This document shows, one piece after another, positions 1-12,200 of a DNA stretch of 64,000 bases. Position numbers and translations under genes: made by a program. Source of the stretch: Juglans regia (taxonomy: Eukaryota > Streptophyta > Magnoliopsida > Fagales > Juglandaceae); NCBI RefSeq assembly GCF_001411555.2, contig NC_049901.1, forward strand, positions 33,490,838 to 33,554,837, written 5' to 3'. The notes beneath the pieces were generated by a model. The model was not told the origin of the DNA and ran no database searches. It saw nothing but the letters and a program-made list of their open reading frames with translations. Within the stretch, counting starts at the first letter, position 1; the number at the start of each line of letters is the position of its first letter.

Positions 1-102
1 TTCTTGCTCTTTATAAGGTTCCAATGTGGCTCTAATTATATCATTGACTAATAATTTTGGAGTATAGGTCATGTGGTTTAGGCCTTCTATTGGGGCGTTA
101 CA

Positions 103-296
103 TTGCCGTTGTTGATGGAGGTGACAAAAACAAGGGAGAGACGTTTTCGGGAGAGAGGGAGGCTTGAAGAAGACGAAAACAAGGGAGAAGGGAGGGCAGA
201 TCTAGCGACTGGTGGTTTGCCGTTATTGATGGAGGTGACTGATTTTACAAGGGAGAGACATTTTCGGGAGAGAGGGAGGCTTGAAGAAGACGAAAT
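103..296. repeat. Two-copy direct tandem duplication, 114-bp period
   Basis: The stretch beginning TTGCCGTTGTTGATGGAGGTG at 103 is repeated from 217 with a few substitutions and a short insertion (an added TGATTTTA-like segment). Both copies contain a purine-rich AGGGAGAGA run and GGCTTGAAGAAGACGAAA. An 85-codon open frame crosses both copies only because the repeat lacks stops. It has no recognisable domain and I do not call it a gene. Confidence 0.8.
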
Positions 297-399
297 TTTT
301 CACTTGAAGAAGACGATGGAATTTTTCGCTTTAGATATACTTTTTCGTTTGAAGAAATGAAAATTTTTAATCTATTAAGTCATGCCACATGGGATTCCA

Positions 400-1160
400 G
401 GTCAAGCAGAAAGGGCAAGCGGTGGGCGTAGCTTTTTGCCTTATAAATCTTGTTAGGCTAGTACCCTACCGAGGCAACAAAAGGCCCTGCTCGGTTAGAG
501 ACTTTCCAAGACAACTAATGAACCTACTAGACTAGTACACTGCTAGGGTGCTGAAGATTTGATTAAGCTATTACATCGGCAACACACAGAAAAGACCTTG
601 TGGGCCTAGTGACCCTCCTGGGCATCTAATGACTTCGTCAATCTAGTACCCAGCCAAGACACCAAAATATGCTTTCGAGCTATTGTCCGGATAGTGCATT
701 AAAAGACATGTCAGGCTAGGTTCCAACCATAACACACCTCGCCAAGGCATGTAAAGTCCATGTCGGGCTAGTTTCCCTGGCACGACACCCCGCTGCCACA
801 CTAAGGCACTAAGTCCCTTTTAGTATACCACGGAAGTGCACAAAAAGTCCTTGCCAGACTAGTAACAATCAGCACACCTTAAGAGTCTAAGACCATGTCA
901 GGTCAAGGCACCTTAACACCATGCCTAGCCAATACCACACCACAACTAGTTTTTGGGCTATTACTACAGTACCATGCCATTTCACCTTGAGACCCTGCGG
1001 GCCTTGTAGCCCACTAAGGCACATAAAGACCGAGTGACTAGTAAGCTTTAAGTGCATAAAAAGACTCTATTGGGGTAGTACAAAGCTAACGCACATACAA
1101 AGCTAAGACTCTACAGAACTTAGTACCTCGCCACAACACATGAAGACCCCAAGAGCAAAT
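400..1160. repeat. Degenerate tandem repeat block (GGGCTAGTACC-type units)
   Basis: Variants of 'AAGACC..TGTCGGGCTAGTACC..GCCAAGGCAC' recur every roughly 50-65 bases across this block, each heavily mutated. The block is noticeably less AT-rich than its right flank. It looks like an old satellite-like or LTR-derived repeat. No open frame of interest crosses it, and exact unit borders are not resolvable by eye. Confidence 0.5.
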
Positions 1161-1167
1161 ACTCAAC

Positions 1168-1275
1168 ACATGGTGGGGTATTAGCCAGAAAGGGTCTTCT
1201 GGTGCCTTGGCGGTCTACAGAAAGGGTCTTCATTTTCTGGCTAATAGCCCACCATGGCACCAGAAGGGTCTTAAG
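1168..1275. repeat. Imperfect inverted repeat
   Basis: A left arm reading TGGTGGGGTATTAGCCAGAA and continuing to TTCTGGTGCC is mirrored by a right arm containing TTCTGGCTAATAGCCCACCA and GGCACCAGAAGGGTCTT. This could form a stem of about 20 pairs with additional short matches. It closes the tandem block to its left. Confidence 0.7.
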
Positions 1276-2570
1276 ACCACAGTTTAATAATTATGAAAAT
1301 AAATTAAACTCGAAATACAAAAAATTAATAGTAATAAATACATTATAATTGTTCAACAGTTAAAATAAAATTTCAATTTTTATCTGGTAATTAAGTATGA
1401 GATTAGCAACCTAAACTATTAATTATGGCATTGGAAACCTAAATTAGTAATAATAAAATACATGATAATTGTTCAAAAAAGAAAAATTAATTCTGAGAAT
1501 GGCAACCTATACAATTCCTCATCATCCACTTAATTTCCTACAACAATGGTTTTTGTTGGGTTTACTACATCTCCTGGCGATTACGTCCTCTTGCATCATC
1601 TGATCTGGCACAATTGTTTGAACCCAATTAATTTGCAATCTTTTGAGAAGTTTGGATGCTTTGTACTTTTAAGAACATTGTTGATTGTTCAAACGAATAA
1701 AAAAATGTTCAATAAATTAAACTTTAAAAACATGGTCGTCTGTGCCAAGTACCGATAAAATTTGACCAAAAATTTAACCAAATGAACGGATTGCAAATAT
1801 GTTTGAATACTTAGAAAAATGATATTTGCAGTCGTAGAGTGTGTAAGTACCGCATAATTCTTTTAAAAAAAATGAATAAATATGAGACTCACATGAAATT
1901 TTTTCTTTTTTTTTAATAATAAACTCATTATTTTTCAAAACGATTACGCGGTACTTGCACACTTTAAGATTGCATGTAGTATTACTTTTGAATGTAATAG
2001 GATATCATTTGAATGCAATAGAGTGTCGTTCTAATAGTGTATGAATACCATTAAAAAATAGCGCGTTCCAGTTCTTAATTGGCAATATTTGACTGGAATT
2101 TACATATAAACGCATTCTATATTTGTTTGAACACGTTCAGATGGAATATTATATAATAGATATAAACAACATTTGAACGCAACAAACAACCGTTCGATCA
2201 CATATATAAATTTAAGAAAAATTAATATTAGAACTAGTTCTTTACTTTTTATTTTTTAAACCTATAACATCACTTTTCAATATAAAAGATTAATTATTAT
2301 TTAGTACTTTTAATAAAATATTTATTGATTTATTTAAAAAAATCAATTTGGCACATGGTAACCTATGTGTTTTATCTTAATATTAATGGATGGAGAAATT
2401 AAGAGAAGGTTCTATTTCTAATTAACTCATACCACAATGGATTGTTTCTTAAAGCAATCGCAGAAAATGCTAATTAAACTTAATTATTCAGCGTTTAAAC
2501 AATTTATACTATAAACTAACATTTATAGTATGTATTGGTAATCATATATATGACATCCATAATTATATCA
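1276..2570. other. AT-rich DNA without recognised gene
   Basis: AT-rich sequence between the tandem block and CACTA-1. Apart from the small MITE at 1822-1981 I see only short chance open frames, and several TTGAATG/TTCGAT words that could be relics of diverged CACTA subterminal sequence. Confidence 0.5.
1822..1981. mobile_element. MITE, about 160 bp, imperfect terminal inverted repeats
   Basis: The left end (TGCAGTCGTAGAGTGTGTAA, then GTACCGCATAATT) is an imperfect reverse complement of the right end (ATTACGCGGTACTTGCACAC...TGCATGTAG). Two other copies of the family, at 13679-13786 and 16898-17065, share the CGCATAATCGCTTTG-like inner part of the repeat. No coding capacity. Confidence 0.65.
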
Positions 2571-2769
2571 CACTACAAGAGATATGGTTTTTTGAGACAA
2601 AAAACTTTGTCTAAAAAAACCCTAATTTCGTCCCAAAATAGTTTTGAAGATGAAAATTTTGTCTCTATTTTGTCTTTAAAAGACCGTCTCAAAAGGTTTT
2701 TGGATGCAAAATTCAATTTGCATCTCAAAAAATCACTTTTAGGGACTAAATTTGGCAGAACCAGTCGAA

Positions 2770-3160
2770 ATTGTTCGAACGGGAGTTTTTTTTAGACAAA
2801 CCAATTTTGTCTCAAAACATTGTTCGAATGGAATATTTGTCAGTTTGAACCGACCCATCCATTTGAACAAATAACCATATTTGATCCTATTCAAACGAAC
2901 GAGGTGTTCGAACTAATAAATTTTTTTCGAATGACTTTTGTTCGAATATAAATTATGTCCGTTTGAACAGACATTTTATTTTATGAAATTCTATTCGTTC
3001 GAACAGTGTTTTGAAAATTAATGTTGTTTGAACGTTTGTACGGACCGTATTTCTAGTTTGTCATTCGAATTGGGTCTGTTTTTGTTCAAATGAGTCTGTT
3101 TTTGTTCGAATGGATTTATAAATGGTAATTTACCGTTCGAACTGGTTATTTACCGTTCGA
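2770..3160. repeat. CACTA-1 5' subterminal repeat array (TTCGAAC / TTCGAATGG)
   Basis: Around a dozen words of the type GTTCGAACGG, GTTCGAATGG and CGTTTGAAC in both orientations follow the 5' hairpin zone. In En/Spm elements, arrays of a short motif in this position are the binding sites of the TNPA protein; that role is inferred here. Confidence 0.7.
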
Positions 3161-3339
3161 AATGTATTAATTATACATAACATAATTTAATTAATTAAAA
3201 ATACCATACTTGTATTACACAAATTGTAATTCAAATATCAATTGTTCAAATATTTTGGAACATAATAATAGAAAAGGCAATGAAAGAAAAAATAAATTTT
3301 AAGATTGTGGTGGTGGTATAGAGTTTTGGGACATAATTG

Positions 3340-3690
3340 ACTACAACTGTTCAAGCACAGCTTTTTGTACCTCCGTCCCCAGTCTCATCTGGATGTTCTC
3401 TTCCAATCTTGCCTCAAGATCCGTCACTTGATCTAATCGGATCAACAATTATTTTCCTTGGACCTCAATCGTTTTATCTCAAGTGTTGCTTTCTTCAATT
3501 CCTTAGTTTTGTCGTCATTCGATCTGACTCGAAAAGATGATGATGATGTTGAGGATGGCTTCACACAACGTCCTAAGCCCCATAAATATCTAAAACGTGA
3601 TCCAAGAACTTGAGAAAAGATCTGAGCATCGTTGACAAATGATGCATTAGATGGATCCGCAACAGTTTCCTTAAGAGATATCATTTTGTC
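3340..3690 (-). pseudogene. TNPA-like protein relic (C-terminal part)
   Basis: On the minus strand an 80-codon frame (3684-3442) contains an IFSQVLGSR...GLGRCVKPSSTSSSSF stretch. It matches in order the IDIFTQVLGPQ...GLGRSIKHKCSSSS region of the intact TNPA-like gene of CACTA-3 (51459-53144), and is followed by a lysine/leucine-rich heptad-like segment as in that protein. Upstream exons are missing and the frame ends early. It is the remnant of the C-terminal coiled-coil part of a plant En/Spm-family transposase. Confidence 0.65.
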
Positions 3691-3719
3691 CTACAAAAAC
3701 AAAAATATTAATGTTATAT

Positions 3720-4420
3720 ATATATATATATATATATATATGAGTTAGTGTTAGTGTTATAATATCCAGAGAACATATATGAGTATAGTTATCATAAATT
3801 ATAATAGCAATAGCTATATAGTAACTATATAATACTTACACTATAGTAGCTATATAACTAATAAGTACTATATATATATATATTAATTATATTAACTTCT
3901 ATAGTTATTGTAACTTATAATAGTTATAGCTATATAGTAACTATATATAATACTTACACTATAGTAGCTATATAATTAATAATAACTATATATATATATA
4001 TTAATTATATTAACTTGTATAACTATCATACTTATAATAGCTATAACTATATAGTAACTATATATAATACATACACTATAGTAGTTATATAACTAATAAG
4101 TACTATATATAGTACTTATTAATATATATTAATTATATTAAGTACTTGTATACTACTTATCATAACTTATAATAGTAACGTATATCTATAGTTAGTGTTA
4201 TAATATCCAGTGAACATATATGAGTATAGTTATCATAACTATTAATAGCAATAGCTATATAGTCTATATATAATACTTAAACTATAGTAGCTATATAACT
4301 AATAAGTACTATATATATAACTTATTAATATATATTAATTATATTAACTTGTACAGTTATCATAACTTATATATAGTAGCTATATAATTAACCCATTGTA
4401 ATTATACTAAGTACTTAGTA
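3720..4420. repeat. AT-rich tandem repeat, about 118-bp units
   Basis: 'ACTATAGTAGCTATATAACTAATAAGTACTATATAT'-like units recur near 3840, 3959, 4077 and 4281 with indels, separated by (TA)n. CACTA-2 and CACTA-3 have unrelated AT-rich tandem repeats at the equivalent position. Confidence 0.7.
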
Positions 4421-4594
4421 TGTTATAGGTAATAGAATAAGTATATTACTAATAATATACTAAATATATTGAATAAAAATATTATAATACTATTATTAGT
4501 TTTATTTTTATACTTTTATACTTTTGTACTTTGTAATATTAGTATTATTATATATTACTACTAGTAATATAATTAGAAATATGTTAGTATAATA

Positions 4595-5180
4595 ACCATT
4601 CGAACATATATGTATTCCGTTTGAAAGAGACGCCACGGTCATTATATACCCAGTTCGAATACAATAAAACAAATCACTCCAGTTCGAACCAGCAGTCGTC
4701 GAGAGCTTCAATTTTGCCCTTTATCTCTGCCACGAAAACCATCACTCAACTGCCGTAGCAACCCCACATTTGAACTTCTAAGAGGTATGGACCAAGTCTC
4801 CACATCTATTGTTTGGTTTTATGTTCGAGTGGGTTGTGTTTGGGGGGGTATGGATTTCAAATCCGAAATCCCCCATTTTGGTGTATTCAGTAGAAATAAC
4901 ATCAAAATAATCGGTAGAAATGATTGAGCTTCACTCCTTAATCATTTCTATCGTTTAAAACAAATGATAACATCTAGATTGAGTTTTTTCATTTGGGGCT
5001 GAGTCATATCAGCCATGGCTGTTTTGCGTGTTCTTGTTCGAATGAACTCTAGTCCGTTCGAATGCTTAGTTGCCAAACAGATTTATTTCGGTTCGAACAA
5101 AATAAATTCATTCGAATGAACAGAACAGTCCATTCGAATAGATTTTACTAGTTCGAACAGAATATGTTTCATTCGAACTT
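4595..5180. repeat. CACTA-1 internal TTCGAA repeat arrays
   Basis: Words such as CCATTCGAACA, CAGTTCGAATAC, GTCCGTTCGAATGC and ATTCGAATGAAC cluster at 4595-4700 and 5036-5180. They flank a conserved segment with a possible donor (AG|GTATGG near 4784). The position, just upstream of the third-gene relic, is the same as in CACTA-2 and CACTA-3. Confidence 0.6.
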
Positions 5181-5283
5181 ATTATTTCAATTCAGTTCAA
5201 TATAGTATAATTCTTCAATAATATAATTTAAATATTGTGGTTAATTATATTTTTACTTTCCTTGTGGTTAAACAATATACTAA

Positions 5284-6323
5284 TGGCATCCAGCGGAAGA
5301 AAATGTGCAAGAGATCAGCTCAACCAAAGTAGTGGACCAGCTCATACTTAGGAGACGAGGCCTATACTTGTCGAGCGTGAGATCATTTGTCTAACTTCTC
5401 TGATCTTTCATGGGAGGGACAAAGCATATAGTTGATCTTCACCGAGTGGGGATGGACACCTATCTGTCAGTAGTAGGGTACTGCATATCAGAGATGATCA
5501 GTGAGTTTTACTGTGCCATGAGAGGATAACACTGATGCTTTGTTCTACACCTTAGCGGTCCGGAGAGTGAGTATTACTTTCTCTTCCCGCATTATTGCTG
5601 AGTTCCTTGATATCCCACGCGTGGGCGGGGCATATCCTGTAGCGGCTACACCAGGACCAACAACTACACCATCTAATTTTGACACACTGGCCGCATCCTC
5701 AACACTAGCGCCGAATGTAGAGCCGGATGCTAGTTTGGATGGTAGTGAGGATGAGGATCTATCTGATGATGGTCTCACAGACGATCAAGTCTGTTAGCTA
5801 GTGCGAGACCCTTCGGTTCCTCAATATGATGGATGCAAGGTGATCCGACATACCAATTGTATAACATTTTTCAGAATGCTTAATTTGATTGTTGGCTATA
5901 ACATCGATTCGAAAAAACACAAGACTAATTTCGGGATCAATCAAGTCAGATTTTTGTTGGGGATAACACGGGGGGGACTCCATTGATCTGACATTGTATT
6001 TCTTCCTCCACATTCGATCGGAGTCATGCTCTTCCAGAAGAGGTGTTCTACCATTTGCACTGCTGATATCTAACCTCCTACTCTGATTGGGGGTTACAGT
6101 GTCTGTGACTGAGTGGAGGTCACCACAGATGAGGCCCCTTAAAAAGATCACATTTAGCAAGAGTAAGCGGCATTTGCAGAAGACTGCATCAGAATAGCCT
6201 AGTGCCATGCCGATAGATCCAACTTCTAGTACTACTGCTGCTATTGAGAGACAGCCTTCTGGGGCTACTTTGGATCAAGTACGAGCTCTGTTGCTGGAGT
6301 TCATTGATCTACTTAGCAAATAG
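5284..6323 (+). pseudogene. Relic of the third CACTA gene (putative plant transposon protein type)
   Basis: Starting at ATGGCATCCAGCGG, broken frames align in order with the intact 394-codon gene at 62243-63427: an early LVEREIICL-like segment, then a later TNCITFFRMLNLIVGYNID segment matching the HLLHFFRMLHLIVATNVD region, then a C-terminal LLEFIDLLSK end. An in-frame TAG occurs at about codon 23 and further frameshifts follow. The strand is opposite to the TNPA relic, as in the other two CACTA copies. Confidence 0.75.
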
Positions 6324-6714
6324 ATCGTTTTAGTTATTATTTTACTTTTTTATGTTGTATTGAATATTATATATTTAGGATGTAATTAATGTATGGTTTT
6401 TATTCTTCCTGTTTGCTACCTTGTTGATTTTTTTCATTTTACTTGTCGTTCATGATAATATGAAAAATGATATTACCTTTAAAGTTATATTTATATAAAT
6501 TTAACATAAAAGAAATTACTATAAAGTTTTAAATTAATTACAAAAAATTAATTTATGAATTTATAAATATTTTAACTCAACGCAAATCATAATATATAAT
6601 ATATACACATTTTTATATTTTGAAAAGGATAACAAATTAATGGAAAAAATATTTATTACTTTAATGGAAAAAATGTATGCACAAATTAATGATGATAAAC
6701 AAATTAATGGAAAA

Positions 6715-6960
6715 AATGTCCGTTTGAGCAAATAAATTTAAGTTTGAACGGTTATTAACTTTCCCTAGGAAAAATAAATTAATTTCCCGCCAATATTATT
6801 ATTTGAACAGATTATATGCTGTTCGAACATACATTAATTCCATGTTCGAATCTATTTTGTTCTGTTCGAATGGTTTTTCTTTTTTGAGATGATTTTGTTT
6901 GTCACAAAATATTTATTCGAATGGATATTTATCCATTCGAATGAATTTAGTAGCTCAGGC
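6715..6960. repeat. CACTA-1 3' subterminal repeat array
   Basis: CGTTTGAGC, GTTTGAACGG, GTTCGAACA, GTTCGAATC and ATTCGAATGG words mirror the 5' array, followed by the hairpin-forming GGAGACGAAAT/ATTTCATCTCC zone and then the terminal repeat. Confidence 0.7.
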
Positions 6961-7050
6961 ATTTTTGGAGACGAAATGGAAATTTCATCTCCAAAAATGA
7001 CTTTTGGGACGAAATTTAATTCGTCCCTAAAAGTCAAATCTCTTGTAGTG

Positions 7051-7569
7051 TCATATGCTATATTACCTAGGTCAAAGGTTCAAACTCTTAGGTACAAACA
7101 ACTTTTAGGAAATTCCTACGAGTGAAAAACAGATGATTTACCCGATCCGCACGGTAGGAGCGCATTATACATGTCTGAGGTTCAATTAGGGAAAATAAAT
7201 GGTGTATTTATACGGTCTTCTCAATTTATATCATAAAAAATATATGTATGACTTTAAAAATTGCTTATATAGTTTGTATTTAATTAGATAGTTACATGTA
7301 TATGTAGTTGTAATACACTTGCATATGTATTCAAGTATGTCATTTATTGAGAGAAGTGTTATAGCCACAAATAGATTTATTTTACAATATAAGAAAATTT
7401 TCATTCTTATGTATAATATATCAAATCACGTCAATATATAATTTGTGAGTACTTTTATAAAATTCATTTGTGATTAAAACATTTCTCTTTTAGTGGTAAC
7501 ATAGTATTAGTCTATCATGGTATGAACAATCATTAGTTGCTATATACAAATACCACGCATATGCTAAAA
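7051..7569. other. Spacer between CACTA-1 and LINE-1
   Basis: AT-rich, with no open frame longer than chance and no repeat structure that I can see. Its right end supplies the LINE-1 target site. Confidence 0.5.
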
Positions 7570-7641
7570 TTATAGTATATGCCGGTAACATTGGCAATCA
7601 AACAGTGCAATTGGATTTTTGTTGCAAGTAAAGAGACCTAA

Positions 7642-9225
7642 GTGCGGATGAAATTGCCCTTTACGTGCTCTGCTAGGGTTTTCAGTTTCCTTGGTTTCCC
7701 TGAGTCTCAGTTTTGCTGTGGCTGCATGGCAGTCGTGGATGGCCACTCTTCTGGCCGTCCATCATTCGCTAAAATGGCTGTTGCGGCGCCGCAACCCCTC
7801 CCTTTAATCACAATAGCCCCTCGTGCTCCTAAAGTAATGGAAGGTGAAATTTTTTTCCAGTTCTCCAAAGAAGAAATCAACCGATCTGCAGAGCCATTCC
7901 GCTTTTCTATTGTGATCAAGTTCCTTCGACAACGTCCCTCGTTGGACGCTATTCGTGCCTTCATCGCCAGTCGGTGGGGTCTGTCATCTACCCCGGTGGT
8001 CTCCTCTATGAAATTGCCCCGCAACATCTTCATCAGAATGGCTACGGAAGCAGATTTTGTGAAAGCATTGTCCCGTGAATCCTGTGAAGTGAATGGAGTG
8101 GCTTACCGTGCTTTCCACTGGTCTCCTGATTTCAACGAGGAACATGAACCTTCTAATGTTCCTGTGTGGATTTTACTTCCCGGATTACCTCCCAATTTTT
8201 ATCAAGAATCCTTCCATCGGATCTTCACTGCTCTGTTTGGTCGATTCATACGTAGGGATAATTCCACGCGCTGTGTGACCCGAACTGATGGAGCTCGTCT
8301 TTGTTTGGAGATGGATGCTGCTAAGGAGTTGATCTCGTATTTCTGGATTGGTACTCTTGGGCTGGCTACGAGTAGAAAACAAGAAATTATTTTCAAGATG
8401 TTGCCGGCGTATTGTGGAAAATGCAGAGTGCAGGGACATAATTCTAAGACTTGTCGTGCAGGAAAACCAAAGTAGGAGGAAAGAAACTGGGGACGTAAAA
8501 AAGAAGATCATGAACCGGGTGGAAACAGTTCCAATCAGAAAGAGGATGGTGCGATAAATAACCCTCTGTTTATCCCTCTCGAAACAGAGGCCGCTGAACC
8601 CGTTGCGCCAAGTGAGGATGCAGGAAAAACTAAACATGGGGAACAAGACTATGAACGTATGAAAGGGGATCATGAACCTAGTGGACCTAGTTTTGATAAT
8701 AAACAGGGTGGTGAGATTCCCGTGTCTATTCCCCCTGAGCCTGAGTCCATAAAAACAATTGGTGAGTTATCGAAATCAGTTGATGCTATTCTGGAACTGC
8801 CTGGTAACAATTTGGAACCATACTCTGGACTGAGGACTTCTATGGAATTCAATGCTCATATTGATGGAGGAGTGCTAGTGCCGACTAAGGTTGCAGGTAC
8901 TCTTCTGAACCAAAATGACATTTTTTCTTTTAATGTTGAAACGCTCTCTCCTCTGATATTAGAGGACTCTACTTTCATTACAATTGAGGACAATGAACAC
9001 TGTTTAGTTACTGAGAGTCTCAAGGAAAATCTTGGCAACTACCCTGAAGATATTGCTTCTGAGCCGGACCCTGATATCCCTCCAGATGTGCTACCTCAGT
9101 TTAAGGATTACCATTCGGAATGTGAAGATAAACAGGTAAAGAAAAAATATAAAAAAAAAAAATTGAGAAAGTTAGAAGCTCCACTCGGGTCATTACCCGT
9201 CCCTCTACATTATCTTTATGAATAA
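7642..9225 (+). pseudogene. LINE-1 ORF1: DUF4283 RNA-binding protein with zinc knuckle
   Basis: The frame opens at ATG 7642 and runs 527 codons to TAA 9223-9225, with a single in-frame TAG at 8473-8475. The N-terminal half carries the DUF4283 pattern (FSIVIKFL, then WGL, then VWILLPGLPP). It ends in a CCHC knuckle, CGKCRVQGHNSKTC (C-x2-C-x4-H-x4-C), just before the stop. The second part is acidic and ends in a lysine run. In plant L1 elements this protein coats the element RNA. The stop lies between knuckle and tail, so a truncated protein of 277 residues would keep the recognised domains. The last bases overlap the ORF2 start. Confidence 0.88.
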
Positions 9226-12200
9226 TTCTATTATTGTATGGAATGTCCATGGCATTGGTACCTCTCGTCGTAGACTAAAGAACTTAGTTTCCAAGTTCAA
9301 ACCTCAATTGGTTGCAGTACTGGAACCTTTTCAAAGCTATCCGGTTGCAACATTATCTTCAGTTTGATTCCTTTACTTCTAATGTGGATGTTGGTGGTAA
9401 AATCTGGATTTTTTGGGCCAATTCTCTTGATATTCAAGTGGTGAGGTCTAACTTGCAGTTTGTCTCTCTTCGGGTTAACACTCGGTCTTTTCAGTTTTTA
9501 TTTACTATCATCTATGCTAAGTGTAGTATGTATGATAGAAAAATTATGTGGAAGGACCTTAGCTCCCAGGCTATGGGGTCGGCTCCTTGTCTCTTTGCTG
9601 GAGATTTTAATATTATTCAGAATAATTCAGAGAGAAGGGGTGGATCTCCTAGATCTAATGCGGCGATGGCAGATTTCAATGATTGGATTCACCAAGGTGG
9701 ATTGGTTGAGATGAAGTCTAAGGGCAGAACTTTTTCTTGGTGTAATGGGCAGTCGGGTCTTGCTCGGTCTTGGGCGAAGCTAGATTGAGTTCTTATGGAT
9801 TTCTCTTTGCTTTCGTATTTTCCGAATGCGGTTTGCTCTTACTTGCCACGAACCACTTCTGATCACTCTCCCATGGTTATTGAGTTCAAGATGGACCCTT
9901 CTTCTTATGGCCCTTCGCCTTTTCGTTTTCAACAAATGTGGGTGGATCATCCCCTATTCTTGTCGCGCGTTAGGCAGGCTTGGTCTGCTACTTTTGATGG
10001 CCATGGGCTCACAAAATTAGCTTTTAAATTGAAGAACACTAAGGTCGCCTTGCGTGAATGGAATAAATAGAATTTCGGTCATACTAATATGCATATTAAT
10101 TCTCTTGAGCAGCAAATTGAGGAGATTGAAAAGAAACTTCAGCAAAATTGGGATGAAGCAACGGAGCGGGATCTTATGGCTGCCTCAGCGGAATTGGATA
10201 ATTGGCTCTGTCGTGAAGATACTAGACTGGCTCAAATGGCCAAGTTAAAATGGCATATGGAGGGCGATCGTAACACTAAATTTTTTCATGCATGCCTTGC
10301 TAATAAACGGCGTAAAAAAATGGTGTACATGAGATCATTGAATGGTATGGTTTTTAATTCGCCGGAGAGTTTTCATCAGGGAGCTGTGGATTTCTTTTCT
10401 TCTTTTTTGCAGGGCACGCAGACTAGATTGTTACCTGATTTATCGACTCATATTTCTCCTATTATTTCTGATTCTGACAATTTGATGTTGTGTGCAGTGC
10501 CTTCTATGAAGGAAGTGTCTTCTGCTCTGTCTTCTATTCCTTCTAACAGCTCTCCGGGACCTGATGGTTTTAGCTCGGGCTTTTTCAAAAGTTGTTGGGA
10601 TATTGTGAAAGAGGATGTCTTGGAAGCCGTTTCTGATTTTTTTAATTCTAAACATCTTCCAAGATTTTTCACTGCTTCTTTTCTAGTCTTAATTCCAAAG
10701 GTTGATACTCCTTCTGGTTTTGATAAATTTAGGCCAATCAGCCTTTGTTCGGTGCTCTATAAAATATTCTCCAAAATCATTGTTAATCGTCTGACAGGGC
10801 TCCTCTAAAAAATGATCTCATGGGAACAAGGCGATTTCATTCCAGGGAGAAGTATCTTTGAAAATATTAGTATCACGCAGGAAATGATTCACTCAATTAA
10901 TAAAAAGGCCCATGGTGGTAATATCATGATTAAATTGGACATGGCTAAAGCCTACGATCGCGTGGATTGGTTGTTTCTTCTGGAGGTTCTTTGTTGTTTT
11001 GGTTTTTCCTCTAACTTTTGTGATCTTATCAGAACATGCATCTTGACCCCTTGGTATTCTATTATGATGAATAGCACTATTAAAGGATTTTTTAAAGCTG
11101 GCCAAGGTTTACGTCAGGGTGATCCTCTTTCTCCTTATCTCTTTATTATTCTTCAAGAGATTCTCTCTGGATTGATCAAGCAAAGTGTGGAGGCTCAAAA
11201 ATTTGGTCAATTCTCCCAGGCCCGAGGTACTCCCAGAATTTCTCATCTTATGTATGCTGATATGTAGTTATTTTTTCTAATGGTAGCTCTCAAGCCATAA
11301 GGGAGATTTTATCTGTGCTCCATAAATATGAGCGCTGGTCGGGTCAGTGTAACAATCACTCTAAATCTGCCATTTTCTGCTCCAAAAAAATCTCTGTTGC
11401 TCGCAAAAGCTTATTATTACGGAAGACTGGATTTTCAGAAGGATCTTTTCCTTTCAAATATCTTGGAGTGCCTATTATTTTGGGTTGTCTCAAACAGGTT
11501 CATCTTGAAGATATGCTGTCTAATATTCAAAAGAAAATTTCGGGGTGGAAGATGAGATTCCTTTCAATGGGTGGCCGTCTTACCTTACTTCGTGACGTTA
11601 TTTCTAGTATGGCTCTTCATCTTTTTGCTGTCCTTCAGTTCCCTCAATCTACTATTAAAAACATTCACCGGATGATGAGTACTTTCTTTTGGGGGGAGAA
11701 GAATGGCAAATGTAAGAAAAAATGGGTGGCCTGGAATTCTATCTGTCGTCCCGTGGAGGAAGGAGGTTTGGCTCTTAGAAAACTCGATGATATGCAGAAA
11801 GCCCTTCATGCCAGATTTTCTTGGAATCTTATTCAAGGTAATTCTTTATTGGCTAATTTTTTTAAGAGTAAGTATGTGGGTTTGAAACCTTGGGCCCTGG
11901 TTGATCCTACTAAGGGTACTAGGTTCTGGAAAATGATTGCTAAATCCCTTCTTTTGGTCTTGGATAATTCTAAATGGCGTCTTAAGGATGGTAATGTTTT
12001 TTTTTCTGGTATGATAAATGGAGAGACAGAGGTCCTTTAAGTAATGATATGAATATAGTGGGGCATCCCAATCTTCAAGTGAAGGATTGCAAATTAAATA
12101 ATGATTGGGATGTTGATTTTATTCGTCAGTTAGTGGGGCCGGATCAACTTGATGGTATTTTAGAGGATCTTTGCAAGGCTAAGCCGGGTTTGGATGTTCT

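Larger units (their letters stand above)
2571..7050 (-). mobile_element. CACTA-1: complete non-autonomous CACTA (En/Spm-type) transposon
   Basis: The element starts CACTACAAGAGAT (2571-2583) and ends with the exact reverse complement ATCTCTTGTAGTG (7038-7050). It is flanked on both sides by TCA (2568-2570 and 7051-7053), the 3-bp target duplication expected for CACTA elements. Next to the ends are short hairpins built from GAGACAAAA/TTTTGTCTC and GGGACGAAATT/AATTCGTCCC words, followed by TTCGAAC/TTCGAATGG arrays. Inside are a minus-strand TNPA-like relic, an AT-rich tandem-repeat zone and a plus-strand relic of the third CACTA gene. The transposase is absent, so any movement would depend on proteins from another element. 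Confidence 0.93.

Noticed and set aside
2535..2795. 86-codon frame at the left end of CACTA-1
   Set aside because: It crosses the transposon boundary and hairpin zone; it is chance reading through non-coding terminal sequence.
8185..8673. 162-codon minus-strand frame
   Set aside because: Lies opposite LINE-1 ORF1, whose domain reading is clear; no independent motif.
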